Source of the DNA: Mercenaria mercenaria
Lineage: Eukaryota; Mollusca; Bivalvia; Venerida; Veneridae
DNA: 64,000 bases
NCBI RefSeq assembly: GCF_021730395.1
Contig: NC_069363.1
Span: 50,401,001 to 50,465,000, forward strand
Direction: 5' to 3'
The notes beneath the pieces were generated by a model. It saw only the letters and a program-made list of their open reading frames with translations. It had not been told where the DNA came from and searched no databases. Below, one piece after another: positions 11,164 to 23,224 of this stretch (within the stretch, counting starts at the first letter, position 1; each line of letters starts with the position of its first letter). The translations under genes and the position numbers were made by a program.

Positions 11164-12062
11164 AAAATGACAGCCCACGGGTGCAGCCTTCAATAGGAGG
11201 AATTATTTTCAAACGCATCATCTCTTCATTATTTATCATTCTTGATATTTGCCTTAACTGGATGCAGTTTGGCTCATGGGTCGGTCATTTCGAATTACCG
11301 GGCTGGTTAAGTTTTCTAGAAATAGCAAATAGTCTGAAGGGAAAATCCCCATTAAAGTCCCAATGCGACGAGGGATCCTTCGACCTTACAACGACCTTCG
11401 GCGTCTTTATTGGCATTGGAACCGCATACGGCTTCGTTCGGATAGTTAATACGATTGGAGAGACAATTGTTGAATACCAGAAACAATATCCTAGTGAAAC
11501 TGAACCGCGGTGCAGAGGTTTCCAGATTCTCCATGGATGGATGGAGACCACTCTCGCCATTCTCTGTGATGACCTGCCACAGGTTATTCTGTTGGTAATC
11601 TTTAGTTGGCAGTGTCACATCGATTATATTTCCATGGCGAAAGTCTTGATTTGGTTGTTTATTAAAATGATGAAAAATTATGTTCGCCTTGGTACATGTA
11701 AGCACATCTACAAGCCATGCTGCGGCGAATGTTGCGAGAACTGTTGCGAGAATTGTTGTGTCTACCGCTACGACTTCATCTGTTGTTGCCGAGTACTCTA
11801 CCTTAGACCATGCTGCTGCTGCTCCGACAAGAAATCTATCGAATGCGTGTCATACGATATCTGCCCCGATTGCACGTGCAAAAGACATGAAAGGTGTTTT
11901 GGTGAAATCGACCGTGACCCGGAATGGGCTTTGGTCTTGTATGAGAAGTTGTCTTACCTGTATTTCATACTTATGGTTGCAATAGTTGTTTTTTCAATAC
12001 TAAAGGAAGTGGGCGTACTCGGGCAACATCAAGGATTTTCAAAATTACAGACAAACATCTAA
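11164..12062 (+). CDS. Copy A, coding exon 3 of multi-pass membrane protein with Cys-rich domain
   Basis: This exon encodes residues 108-406, starting with the split Glu of ENDSPRVQPS. Visible order: helix 1 about 126-147 (RIISSLFIILDICLNW); helix 2 about 182-205; an amphipathic or buried helix about 236-258 with the acidic-proline motif CDDLPQVILLVIF; helix 4 about 262-282; then a cysteine-rich segment 286-352 with some 26 Cys in CC, CCC and CCCC clusters; and a final helix about 370-388 (LYFILMVAIVVFSIL). The DDLPQ helix vaguely recalls XK-related/scramblase-type proteins, but length and Cys domain do not fit, so the family remains unnamed. The Cys clusters could bind metal, be palmitoylated, or form disulfides. 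No frameshift or early stop. Confidence 0.85.
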
Positions 12063-13805
12063 TATCCAGAGACAGAAAGAAACTTCAAACGCTCGGGCAT
12101 ACTCAAGAATATTATGTCAATAATCATTAGTTTTATTTGTGATAAAATATCCGGATGCACGAAATCAAAACCCTCACAATGTTTACAGTAAAAAGACGCG
12201 CTACTTTAAATCTTAACATAGTTCAAACTTAAAAAGTCGCGTCTGTACGCATGTAGTCATCAGTTTCTGTCGTGCTCTAAAATATATAAAAGAGAAAATA
12301 AGGTAACCTGCGGGGGTGGATCCAGGATTTTTTCCAGGTGGAGGTGGGGGTCCAGATGGGGTAGGTGCGAGAGCGGGTATCCTCCTACTGCTGCTGGGGG
12401 TACTGGGGCCTCCCACGGAAAATGTTTGTTTCTCGGGGTCAGAATTTCTAGCGTTTTATAGTAAAAAAAACAAAAACAACAAAAAACAAGACTCTAAATC
12501 CTATCAAAATGTAATCATCACTTCGAAAATAAAACCACGAGGAGGTCTCCACTTTTAGAAGCTTTTATTTAATTCTTTTTATTTATTTTATGTTAGATAT
12601 AGGGCTTGGGGTGTACCGTTTTAGACGAGTTAATTTATCCTTGAATTGAATTTATGATACACAACAAGTTATGTTTGGATTGTCGGTGCCGCAGCACGTT
12701 ATAATATGAGTTGTGTACTGTTTGTTGAACTGTGAGAGTGGAGTGCAGCGAATTCATTTATTCTTGAATTGATTTTACAAGTGTATTATACACAGCAAGT
12801 ATTTTTTGGGATTCACGATGCCCGCAGCCGCAGTACGTTGTAATACGATTGTTGTACATACTGTTTGTTCAACTGTGAGAGTGCAGCTTTTAAAGTTTTC
12901 ACCATTAACTTTGAAAATTTTAGGGTGTGGGTTGGGGGAGGGGAGGGTCCTGAAACTCTGACTACTCGTATTAGGAAGAAACTTAAATGTTTAGTGATAT
13001 TGGACCTTACTTAGAGTTCTTTATAATACAACTCCGCTGTAACAAGTGCCGGGGGTATGATTGGAGAGGGTATATGTGTGGTAAAGGTGAATGCATGAGT
13101 AATGTTGAACTGTTCAATACATCTAGTAAATAGAGCCAGCTATTATTTCGCGTTGATAGCATGGGAGCGCGACAAAACATCGACAGACAATGCTTCCGAA
13201 AGATCTTTCTTTATATATAAATTTTTCTATCACGGGGAAGCCGTTTGGTTAACAATAAAACTCGCACATCATGACATTTGAATGTCCGGTGATGCGCTCT
13301 CTTTTTAATACATACTAATATTTAAGACATATGCTAGATTTACGTAGAACCTCCCGTGATTTTCAGTTTTGAAAAAGGTGAAATCTACCACTTTGGTTCT
13401 CTGTAGATTCACCGGTATGTCACTACTAGGTCGCTTCTGAATAAATCAAGAAAAGACATTAAAATGGCAAAAACTACAAAGTATTCTGCGCGAGCTCGTG
13501 TTTGTCCGGCTATGCGTATAAAAAGATTTTAAGTCAAACGATTCGTGAACAAAGACGATGTAATCAGGGATCCCCGCTAATATTTCAGTAAACACGATCA
13601 AATGAATTAACCACTAATCAAAACTCCTTTTTTCAAAAAAATCACGAAGACCGTAGATTTCTAATTCAACGTTGTTAACGTTTATTGGCAATCAGGCAAG
13701 TGTGATATTCTTCTGTTTTGTCAACCTGTAAAATAGATAAGTGTACGTGCCTAAAATTCGATTATGCAGATTAAATGTTTATTCAGGTGCAGCGTTTTAT
13801 GCAAA
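12063..13805. other. 3' flank of copy A / spacer
   Basis: This contains the presumed 3' UTR, which shares sequence with copies B and C for several hundred bases (for example GAGAAAATAAGGTAACCTG). Segment 12305-12560 is G-rich repeat-like DNA around GTGGATCCAGGATTTTTTCC that is absent from copies B and C. Two diverged tandem pieces follow at 12640-12900, around CGTTRTAATAYGA and GTACTGTTTGTTGAACTGTGAG. From about 13020 it aligns closely with 30870-31900. No gene is seen. Confidence 0.5.
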
Positions 13806-13920
13806 GGAAGTAAGAACTGTCTTGTGACTGTTGTAAATTAGTTTGAAGGACGTAAAAACTTGTATGAATTGTTTTGTGACTGTTGTAAATTAGTTTAAAA
13901 GATGTAACAATTTGTACAAT
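13806..13920. repeat. Minisatellite outlier, two 52-bp units (after copy A)
   Basis: Two units of the family-wide minisatellite (GTGACTGTTGTAAATTAG, TTTGAAGGA) lie ahead of the main array. Copy B has the same two units at 31915-32005. Confidence 0.75.
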
Positions 13921-14486
13921 CTTAGGAGGGCCGGCGCATTTTTATACAATCTTGCCAGACATACTTATGCTTTTGACAACACAGAAAATGACGTTCTTCA
14001 GCTTTTCCCGGAAGTAAAGAAAATGAAAGTACACAGGCTAAACTTGAAAATGAAAGTCGCATCTGCATTTGTCTATAGTCAGTGTTCACGCACAGGGGTC
14101 ACCCCGTCTAAATGTATGCACATGGACTTATTCCATGTTTTTTCTTTTTGCTAATGGGGAGTCAATTTTCAAAATACCTTGGCTCTAACACGACAAGTCA
14201 GCTTTTCATCTACGAAAAAATATTTGCACAATCCTAAGATCAAGGGTATTTTGAGATTTTCGGAACTTAGTCAAATCGTTCAAAAGGTCCTTTTTGATGT
14301 TGTCTAAAAGTGACAGTATATGCCTTGGATGTCAAATATTTCCGTACGTGAAAGCTTCATACCTAGACATTTCAGAAATACTTTCAAAATAAATTTCGTG
14401 TAATAAATGATGATTCTACGGAAGCGTGAAAGGGCAATTAGACGCTTACATGTTTTAATGCGCTACGGCTATGGAAAGGATAAACT
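13921..14486. other. Near-identical spacer block A/B
   Basis: About 560 bp separates the minisatellite outlier from the main array. It is nearly identical to 33388-33936 after copy B (a handful of substitutions and a small indel). The + strand open frame ending at 14154 is shared with copy B, but this follows from recent duplication; no splice structure or homologue was recognised. Confidence 0.6.
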
Positions 14487-15762
14487 GTTTTGTGACTGTT
14501 GTAATAAAATTTGAAGAAAGTAACAACCTGTATCGCAACTGTTTTGTGACTGCTGTAATTTAGTTTTAAGGAATTAACAACTCATATAGACTGTTATGTG
14601 ACTGTTGTGATTTAGTTTGAAGGAATTAACAACTTGTATAAACTGATATGTGACTGCTGTAATTTCGTTTGAAGGAATTAACAACTTGTATAAACTGATA
14701 TGTGACTGCTGTAATTTAGTTTTAAGGAATTAACAACTCATATAGACTGTTATGTGACTGCTGTAATTTCGTTTGAAGGAATTAACAGCTTGTATAAACT
14801 GATATGTGACTGCTGTTATTTCGTTTGAAGGAATTAACAACTTGTATAAACTGATGTGTGACTGCTGTAATTTCGTTTTAAGGAATTAACAACTCATATA
14901 GACTGTTATGTGACTGCTGTAATTTCGTTTGAAGGAATTAACAACTTGTATAAACTGATATGTGACTGCTGTAATTTAGTTTTAAGGAATTAACAACTCA
15001 TATAGACTGTTATGTGACTGCTGTAATTTCGTTTGAAGGAATTAACAACTTGTATAAACTGATATGTGACTGCTGTAATTTAGTTTGAAGGAATTAACAA
15101 CTTGTATCAACTAATATATGTCTGCTGTATTTTCGTTTGAAGGAATTAACAACTTGTATAAACTGAAATGTGACTGTTGTAATTTCGTTTGAAGGAATTA
15201 ACAACTTGTATAAACTGTTCCGTGACTGTTGTAATTTAGTTTGAAGGATATAACAACTTGTATAAATTGTTACATGACTGTTTTCATTTAGTTTGAAGGA
15301 AGTGAAAACTTGTATAAACTGTTATGTGACTGTTTTGCAGTGAAAACTTGTATAAACTGTTATGTGACTGTTTTCATTTAGTTTGAAGGAAGTGAAAACT
15401 TGTATATAATGTTTTGTGACTATTGTAATTTAGTTTGAAGGAAGTGAAAACTTGTATAAACTGTTATGTGACTGTGTTCATTTAGTTTGAAGGAAGTAAA
15501 AACTTGACTGTATAAACTGTTTTGTGACTGTTTTCGTTTAGTTTGAAGGAAGTGAAAACTTGTATATAATGTTTTGTGACTGTTGTAATTTAGTTTGAAG
15601 GAAGTGAAAACTTGCATAAACTGTTTTGTGACTGTTTTCATTTAGTTTGAAGGAAGTGAAAACTTGTATAAACTGTTCTGTGACTTTTGAAATTTAGTTT
15701 GAAGGAAGTGAAAACTTGTATAAACTGTTTTTTGACTTTTGAAATTTAGATTGAAATAGCTT
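14487..15762. repeat. Minisatellite array, ~52-bp unit (after copy A)
   Basis: About 24 units built on GTATAAACTG ... GTGACTG ... TTTGAAGGAA. Two subfamilies are visible. The 5' part ends units with GGAATTAACAACT and often alternates CATATAGACTG and GTATAAACTG units, a ~104-bp higher-order dimer. The 3' part ends units with GGAAGTGAAAACT. One unit near 15335 is shortened. Antisense open frames rich in SFHFLQTK are artefacts of the repeat. Confidence 0.9.
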
Positions 15763-16100
15763 GTGAATGTTATTTTTGAGGTTTCTTTGAATTTTCATTG
15801 ATACAAAGAAAGAACTTACACTTTAATTCCTTTAATGCAAATGATGTATTGATAGCTAATTTGTTCAAATCTAGAGTGTTGATGTAAAGTATATTAAATG
15901 CTTAAAATTCGCATTGTTATAATTTTGGGTACGTAAAATATAGTCACGCGTGTTACTTGAGAGACAGTTCTAAAGTTTAATTTAGAATTACGACTACGGA
16001 TAATGTTGTCATTTCAAAAATTTGAAACCAAACAAATCAATGTTAATATTCCAATTGTGCCTCTAAAATGATGCGTTACAAAGAAATGTAAGTAGCAAGC

Positions 16101-16925
16101 CTTAAAGTCAAACCCCCACCCTAGCTCATAACAAGGTAGAGGTACCTTGAAATACACCTAAATTTGAAAGTAACATGTATGTTGTACCACGGAAAAGTGG
16201 TCTTGATTTTTCCCTACGGGCAATTATAAAAAAGATATAATATAAGTTATTTATAGTAACAAGAAAGGGATGTTAATCTTAAAAATTATCTAAGTCTACA
16301 TTAAATCCTTACCAGGTAGCGATAGGTCAAAATACACATAAACTTGGATATAACATGCATAACATGTATGTTGTACTACAGAAAAATGGTCTTGATTTTT
16401 CCCTATGGCTATTAATAAGAAAGATACATTGTAAGCTGTTTATAGTAGCAACTAGAGAAGTGATAATAAATTAGGAATGCTCCGGACAAAGTCATTCTTG
16501 TATCTGACCTTTGGTCTCTAAATGTGACCTTGCCCATAGAGCTAGGGGTCTGGATCTTCCGCCTGACACATTTTCTGATTATGGGGAACATTTGTACCAG
16601 GTAATTTCAAATTCCCTTGATAAATGGCAGAGGTATGAACAACATAAACAGACCCTGTTAAGCTTTGGCTTCTAAATGCGAACTTGACCTTAGAGCTAGG
16701 GGGCTGGGTCTTGCAAATGACACATTGTCACATTGTTACGAACATTTATGCAAAGTTATTTCAAAATCCCTTCATGTATGGCAGAGTTATGGACCGGACA
16801 GGAAGTGTGACAGACGAATGGAAAGACGGAAGGACGGACGGACGGACGAACGGATGGAAGAACGGAAGAACGCAGCTTATTTCTATGTTCCCCTTTTTTC
16901 TTCGAAATAGGAGGGGAACATAAAA
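16101..16925 (+). repeat. Interspersed element with two ~190-bp repeats and hairpin end
   Basis: Two diverged repeats (CATGTATGTTGTACYACRGAAAA, TTGATTTTTCCCTA) are followed by two units around GAGCTAGGGGNCTGG. It then has a GACGGACGGACGGACG run and a terminal palindrome TATGTTCCCC...GGGGAACATA. Sequence before 16101 continues in copy B's spacer at 35400, where this element is absent. Confidence 0.55.
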
Positions 16926-19703
16926 GCGGATGATGATTATGATAACGGCAAATGAATATAGATAAAAAAAAAACAAAAACAAAAAACCAAAAAAAAAAAA
17001 CAACAACATTACATTACATTAAAGAAAGAATTAAAAGAAAAGCGTTTGTGTTAGCATAATTTTCTTTAATAAAAAATATTAACGTGTAACGCATCATTTC
17101 CTTATTTGCATTAATATCTTTTTTATTTGAAGACGTAGTCAAAATATTGCTAAATAGTATGTGTGTATTTTTTTGCATAAAGTAAACGTATATCGAGAAT
17201 AAGTTGAACAATTACTTCTTGAAATCTTTAATTTTGATAAATTATTAACTATAGTATAACGCACAATTAAATGTTCTCTACACGCTCAAATCCTCGAGTT
17301 AAGCTAGGAATCTAGTAAAGGTATGAAGTTTGGAGATATACAGTCGGTAAGAGATTTCTGTATTGCTTAGCCTATGTCTGATCAAAATGGTTTCATATAA
17401 ATGTCAGATTAAATGTCACCAACCTTGCATTTCCCGTGAAATCAGGCTCTGAGGCCGCCAATTTATCCCCGTTACGCATTATTTCAGGTCACGTGTTCCC
17501 CCACATGGACTCGGAGATAAGAACTGAACAAATACAACTAAAACAATGTGGGGCAATATCTACCTACGAATTATACACTATTAATTACTAGTAGATATGA
17601 AGATCATCAACAGACCCATCAAGTACAGTTTAGTGACGAACAATCAAACAAAAATTAATGGATGATAATAAATATATGATTTTAAAATGAAGATAAAAAT
17701 GATAAGTTTTATGGACAATGTTTCAGAACTCACAAATGGGTAGAATGAACAGTGAACACAAATGCTAAATATTGTGATGGTAGTGGTCAGAAAGAATGGA
17801 ATGCATAAATCAGGAAATATGGAAATGAACAGGCATAACAGCACTCTTCCCTATTGAGTTTATCTTACCCCTAATGCCGGATACCAGTACTTAAAGCCTT
17901 ACATGGTAAGTTCAAACAGGCTGCACATATTTAAACTCGCTGGTTAATGGTGCCATCATTTATCACCACTCCACTGTAGCTAAAATACCTGTAGTGGCTG
18001 CACCAGAAAATATGGAAAATTATGTTGGATTAAAGTTCACGGTCAAAGAATTTATAAGGAATTAAATTACAAGATATTCTGCCAAGAGAGCATAAACATT
18101 CAACTGAAAACAGAAAATACCCTGTCCAGAAGTTTGAACCATCCAATTGACAAGTCCATCGAACTCTCCAGTGTGGTGTGGTTCTGGAGACTAAGTGACT
18201 TTATGCAACAGTTTGATTTGGTTTGATTGAGGAACTAAAGGAGTATATTTGTTGTTTTTTTTTGTAGTGTGATATCGAAATATATCTTCACCGATAAGGG
18301 AGAATGAGTGTTTATTACATGCTTCAAATAAGACCAATATTTCGTGATAAAAGTCGGATTTTTTAGGCTACCGTGTTACACATGATGCATCCGCTAAATT
18401 ACCAAATAGCGAGGAAATATTGATCTAGGAGTTGCAAAGCATAATAAATAGGGATGTACGTTGGAACACAACTGGCCCTGCAGGAAAGTATTTCGACGAA
18501 AATGCTGGCATATTACGTTAGGTTGATTTGATGTCTTGTAATAATTATTTAAGACAACAATCAACTAAATGTGCTGTCGCCAGTAAAATCTACCATACGA
18601 TAGTGAACCGATGAAACCGATGAAAATAGGAGTAAGCACACATATCTATAGCTGCATGAATGGCAATGGCAAGCAACAAAGGTAACAGTTTTAGAACGTT
18701 ACTATTATTTCTTTTGCAAACTAAGTATAGCTAGCTTGTTCTATATAGGATTGTCAAGCTGTACATGACTTGTGTATGGCTTGAAGTTTAGAATAATCAT
18801 AGAGTAGAGTAATTCTTAAGGCAACAAAGGGAGTTAATAAAAGAATATATTTCAAAGGATATAATTTCATCTGAGAAAAATAGTTCGGCACTGTGAGTGA
18901 TATAGAGAAATACCTTAATGATATTTTTCATTATTTGCGTTTTCTTTTTTTTTTATAAAACTAAAAAAGTACTAGCCGTTTCGTATAAGTTCTCTGCATC
19001 CAGAAATGCCCTTTAAAGCATAATGATGTGCATGTACCTTACATGGAAAGGATTCCAATGGAAATTTCTATAAGATCTTAGTTTTGGAACAAATTATTGA
19101 AACCAGAATGTTCTTTATATTTTTAGACAAAGTCCCAGGTTTTGAACAAATAAATGGTACCAGAATGTTCTTTAAATTTTTAGGCAAAAAAGTAAGCACT
19201 GGGTCAGAATCTGACGTTCGAAGGAACTGATGTGTAAGCAAATAAAATGCATTATTGAATGTAACAGTTAAATTCACATAAAATACTTTATAAATGAGAG
19301 AAGAGTTTGGTGTTCTGTTCTAAAGTTTTGATCAAACCAAAGCAAATGCTAGGTGTCTGAGCATCAAGGTATATTTTCCATGATTTAGAGGAGCTAGACT
19401 ATTTATATCGCCACGATAAGCAAAATATTTCTTTTATTATAATATATCATTTTAAGTTATGTTTTTCTGTTAGAAATAATTCAGTTTATATGTATAACAG
19501 AGACATACAATGCAAATTTGGAAGTAGAGAAACCTAAAATACATTGAACATGATACAGTCTGTTGAAATAAATGAGAAAATACATATATAAGTATTCTCA
19601 GAAATTTGTGCACAATCCTCTGAAAACAGGAATCCTCTGAAAACCGGACATGGTGAATGAAAATTCATTTAAATCGCAAAACGAAGTAACTTGTGTAGTT
19701 TAC
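16926..19703. other. Spacer A, no gene recognised
   Basis: AT-rich DNA with no convincing exon. A direct ~57-bp duplication occurs at 19081-19195 (ACCAGAATGTTCTTTA twice). The segment has no counterpart in spacer B, which joins positions equivalent to 16100 and 20907 directly. Confidence 0.5.
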
Positions 19704-19856
19704 CTCTTCCTTCCTGTTCATTAATGTCCCCTGTTCTTTCCTCCAATCTGGGCGCCTTTGAATACTAGTTTTTGACCTTCTATATTCTGGATATGTTTCC
19801 TCTTCTTTTCTCTGGCTTGTATCCTCCATGAACCGACGCAGATGCTTCTCGAAACT
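19704..19856 (-). CDS. Candidate internal exon, duplicate 2 (unknown gene)
   Basis: On the - strand a 153-nt open segment is bounded by an acceptor (TTTCAATATAG) and a donor (GAG|GTAAAC). It reads SFEKHLRRFMEDTSQRKEEE, then TYPEYRRSK, and ends GTLMNRKEE, giving 51 codons. It is paralogous to 20750-20896, differing by an in-frame two-codon indel; both keep their splice sites and open frame. The peptide is charged and I do not recognise it. Most substitutions between the duplicates change amino acids, so purifying selection is not evident. No other exons of this gene were found. Confidence 0.4.
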
Positions 19857-19989
19857 CTATATTGAAAGTGGGAATATCAATTTTCTTATTGTTGCATAAT
19901 ATCATTACATAAAATCTCAGTCCTAGGGTGTAACTCGAACGAGCCATGTTTGTATTCGCTTTACCTTTTTAGAGTACTTGCAATATGGG

Positions 19990-20140
19990 AATGACACCTT
20001 TTTTCGTACACCATCATCTGCAGAAGCTCAAGGTACCCTCTCGTGGCATTATTTTAGGCTTTGAGGCCATCTGTCTATTATCACCGACCTTCCAAAAGCA
20101 AACTGGATACTTTCATCACATGATGATCCCCTAACACAAG
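19990..20140 (-). repeat. Diverged SINE 3' domain
   Basis: On the - strand the order ATCCAGTTTGCTTTTGGAAG, GGTCGGTGATAATAGAC, AAAATAATGCCACGAGAGG and GGTACCTTGAG follows the SINE body pattern seen at 55553-55790. It lies between the two duplicated candidate exons. Confidence 0.5.
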
Positions 20141-20749
20141 TATGTCAGTCAGCGAACTAAATCTCAGCCATCGATGCCCCAACAGTGAAATGGATGCATA
20201 CACAGAATATTGCAATTAGAAAACATACATATTTATCTGGTAATGTATCGTTATCAAGCACCTAAATAACTTTATAGAAACTGTCAGTGTTTTATTATAC
20301 ATGTCTATAACACCCGTCGAGGAAACATGGCTTTTCATACCAAATTAAGATTATCATATAAAGAAATTCCTGTTCGCCTTTACAGCGAGTAATTCAATAT
20401 ATGCCGACAATTTGCAGCACATTTTCATTAACACAAGTACAATATCTACAAGTACACACAGGAATATCGAAATCTCAACATCTTTGTTTATAGCAATTCT
20501 ATTCATCTATTATGTCCCGTTTTGTGTTTATGTTTTTCTGCGTCTTTTTTTAAAAAAGAATATGTCATAGTTTGTCAGCTATCTATGCATATCTATTTAT
20601 GGCCAAATCTATTGTTTAGAATAAAAGATTTATTTAATATCAGATTTTACATGTGAAGGTTTGTAGACATGAAAATGCTTGAAAGAAAATCTATTTAATT
20701 CACCAAATGTGTTCTGACAGTACAAAACTAAGAAGCTGATGTAATCTAC

Positions 20750-20896
20750 CTCTTCCTTCCTGTCCATTAATGTCCCCTGTTCTTCCTCCCACTTTGGTCG
20801 CCTTCGTCCTTTTGACCTTCTATATTCTGGATATGTTTTCTCTTCATCTCTTCCAGTTTTATCCTCCATGAACCAACGCTTAGGCTTCTCGAAACT
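20750..20896 (-). CDS. Candidate internal exon, duplicate 1 (unknown gene)
   Basis: On the - strand a 147-nt (49-codon) segment lies between acceptor ATGATAG and donor GAG|GTAGATTAC. It reads SFEKPKRWFMEDKTGRDEEK, then TYPEYRRSKGRRRPKW, and ends GTLMDRKEE. The frame was chosen because it is open in both duplicates; the alternative frame has a stop in the 19704-19856 copy. Both exons are multiples of three and could be skipped or swapped without a frameshift. The upstream and downstream exons are not identified, so this may be a fragment of a gene largely outside what I can recognise. Confidence 0.42.
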
Positions 20897-21383
20897 CTAT
20901 CATTAGTACAGTTTTCCTCAAACACTAAAATTAATCGGTAAATTAATAATTTTCGTTTTAAATGTTTCTCATAGCTTAAATCTGGCATTTTTTATAACTG
21001 TAAAATATGCATTGTGTCGTCTGAGACAAAAGCACTTTACTGTAATTGATACGTTTTTGTGTCTTTTTGCTGTGGACGATGCATGGCTCTTTGGTTGTGT
21101 TTGGGATGCACTGACGTAACGTCAAAAGTTGCGACCCATGCTAAAATTCTTTGAAGTGATATAAATAAATGTAAAGTTTTTCATGACTATTCATCCTATT
21201 TTCCTGACAAAAGTATCAAAATATACAGCAATAATTAGGCTGTAGTAAAGTCTTTAAAAAGTTATCGTTTACTCATAGTTATATGAAAAAACAACACCAA
21301 TTGCGTGAAAAAATTGACGAAAAAGTGTATGTAATTTGTAACAATTTTTTAAACAAACAGTACCTTTAGGGAATTTTTTTTTA
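20897..21383. other. Spacer block shared with spacer B
   Basis: Segment 20905-21115 aligns closely with 35400-35610 (CAAACACTAAAATTAATCGG and onward). No coding sequence is seen. Confidence 0.5.
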
Positions 21384-22967
21384 GCTCACAGTTACATAGT
21401 GACAAGGTGAGCTTTTGTGATCACCCTTCGTCCGTCCGTCCGTCGTCAGTCCGTGCGTGCGTGCGTGCGTGCGTGCGTCAACAATTTCTTGTCTGCACGA
21501 TAGTGGTTTCATTTATGATTTTATTTGAACCAAACTTGCACACAACTTGTATCACCATAAGATCACGGTTCCTTTCTTGAACTGGCCAGATCCTGTTATG
21601 GGTTCCAGAGTTATGGCCCCTGAAAGGGCCAAAATTAGCTATTTTGACCTTGTCTGCACAATAGCAGCTTTATTTATGATTTGATTTTACCAAACTTGCA
21701 CACAACTTGTATCACCATAAGATCTTGGTTCCTTTTTTGAACTGGCCAGATTCCATTATGGGTTCCAGAGTTATGGCCCCTGAAAGGGCCAGAATTAGGT
21801 ATTTTGACCTTGTCTGCACAATAGCAGCTTCATTTATGATTTTATTTGTACCAAACTTGCACACAACTGGTATCATCATAAGATCTCGGTTCCTTTCTTG
21901 AACTGGCCAGATCCCATTATGGGTTCCAGAGTTATGATCCCTGAAAGGGCCAAAATTAGCTATTTTGACCTTGTCTGCACAACAGCAGCTTCATTTATGA
22001 TTTGAATTTAATCAAACTAGCACAAAACTTGTGTCACCATAAGATCTCGGTTCCTTTCTTGAACCGGCCAGATCCCGTAATTGGTTCCAGAGTTATGGCC
22101 CCTGAAAGGGCCAAAATTAGCTATTTTGACCTTGTCTGCACAATAGCAGCTTCATTTATGATTTGATTTTAACCAAACTTGCACACAACTTGTATCTCCA
22201 CAAGATCTTGCTTCCTTTCTTCAACTGGCCAGATTCCTTCATGGGTTCTAGAGTTATGGCCCCTTAAAGGTCCAGAATTGGCTATTTTGGCTTTTGCAGC
22301 CATATAGAGACTTCATTTCCAAAATATCTTCAACAACAATAAATCTTGGATTCCATGACAAATAAGATCCAATCAAACGTTCCAGAGTTATTTTATATCT
22401 GATTACCTCCCCTGATTGTAATCAAAATGGATTTATATCAGTAAGTACTTACAGGACTTATTTGAAATTTCATTATTGTTATTAGTTGGACTGAGACAAT
22501 CAGGGAAGATAACTATGGACTGATTTTATGTCAAATTACATCCCTTTATTTCAAATTAAAATTGTTATATCTCCATAACTAATGAAGATACTGATCTGAA
22601 ATTTCATTTATGTCAACAGATTTATTTGGTAGATCCTTCTTTTGTCCACTTACAATATTTTTTTTAAATTACTTTCCTTTTACGTTACTATAAATAGCTT
22701 ATTTTTAGTAACTTTTTTATTATTGGCCGTAGGGAAAACACGAGACCAGCTTTCTGTGGTACAACATGGATGGTAGGATGGTACCTCCAATTTTTAGGGT
22801 GTATTTTAACATAGCTATACCTTGTAAGATTTTTTTTCTTTTTTGGTTAAATTTCTTCCTTTTGTTGTCCCTGTCCTTTGGACTTAGATATTTTTTTCTG
22901 AGGAACTTCTTGTCCTCAAGTGCAATGATAACAGGTGAGCGATATAGGGCCATCATGATCCTCTTGT
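21384..22967 (+). mobile_element. Hairpin-ended tandem-repeat element, second copy
   Basis: The head reads TTTAGCTCAC...GTGACAAGGTGAGCTTTTG followed by GTCCGTCCGTCCGTC and GTGCGTGCG runs. Five ~145-bp units follow (GACCTTGTCTGCACAATAGC, CACCATAAGATC, AACTGGCCAGAT, GGTTCCAGAGTTATGGCCCC). The tail is AACAGGTGAGCGATATAGGG, CCATCATGATCCTCTTGTT. The ends match the element at 5233-7750 but the internal repeat is a different sequence. It is absent from spacer B. The open frames inside are repeat-derived. Confidence 0.7.
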
Positions 22968-23224
22968 TTTTTTTACGTGACTGAAATTGCGGGAAATTTT
23001 GCATGCTTAGTCAGTGAACGTGATAACGATTGTGAAGTAATTTTGACGGTTGTGAATACGTTAAAAAACCAGATGGATGTGTTTTCCGCGGCCGTTGAGT
23101 TATGCAATTTTCACTTAAAATAATACAAAATTTAAACATGTTGAGCTATAAAATGCTGAGAAAAATTCATTATCTGATAAAATCTAACTATATTTTCAGA
23201 TTATTTTACTTCGCTGTTTTCGCT

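Noticed and set aside
13912-14154. Frame shared almost exactly with 33360-33610 (HTYAFDNTE.DVLQLFPEVKK)
   Set aside because: The whole 550-bp block is near-identical by recent duplication, so identity says nothing about coding; copy C has no counterpart.
14487-15762. CRISPR-like appearance of regularly spaced repeats
   Set aside because: Units are contiguous ~52-bp tandem repeats without unique spacers, in a eukaryotic intergenic region.
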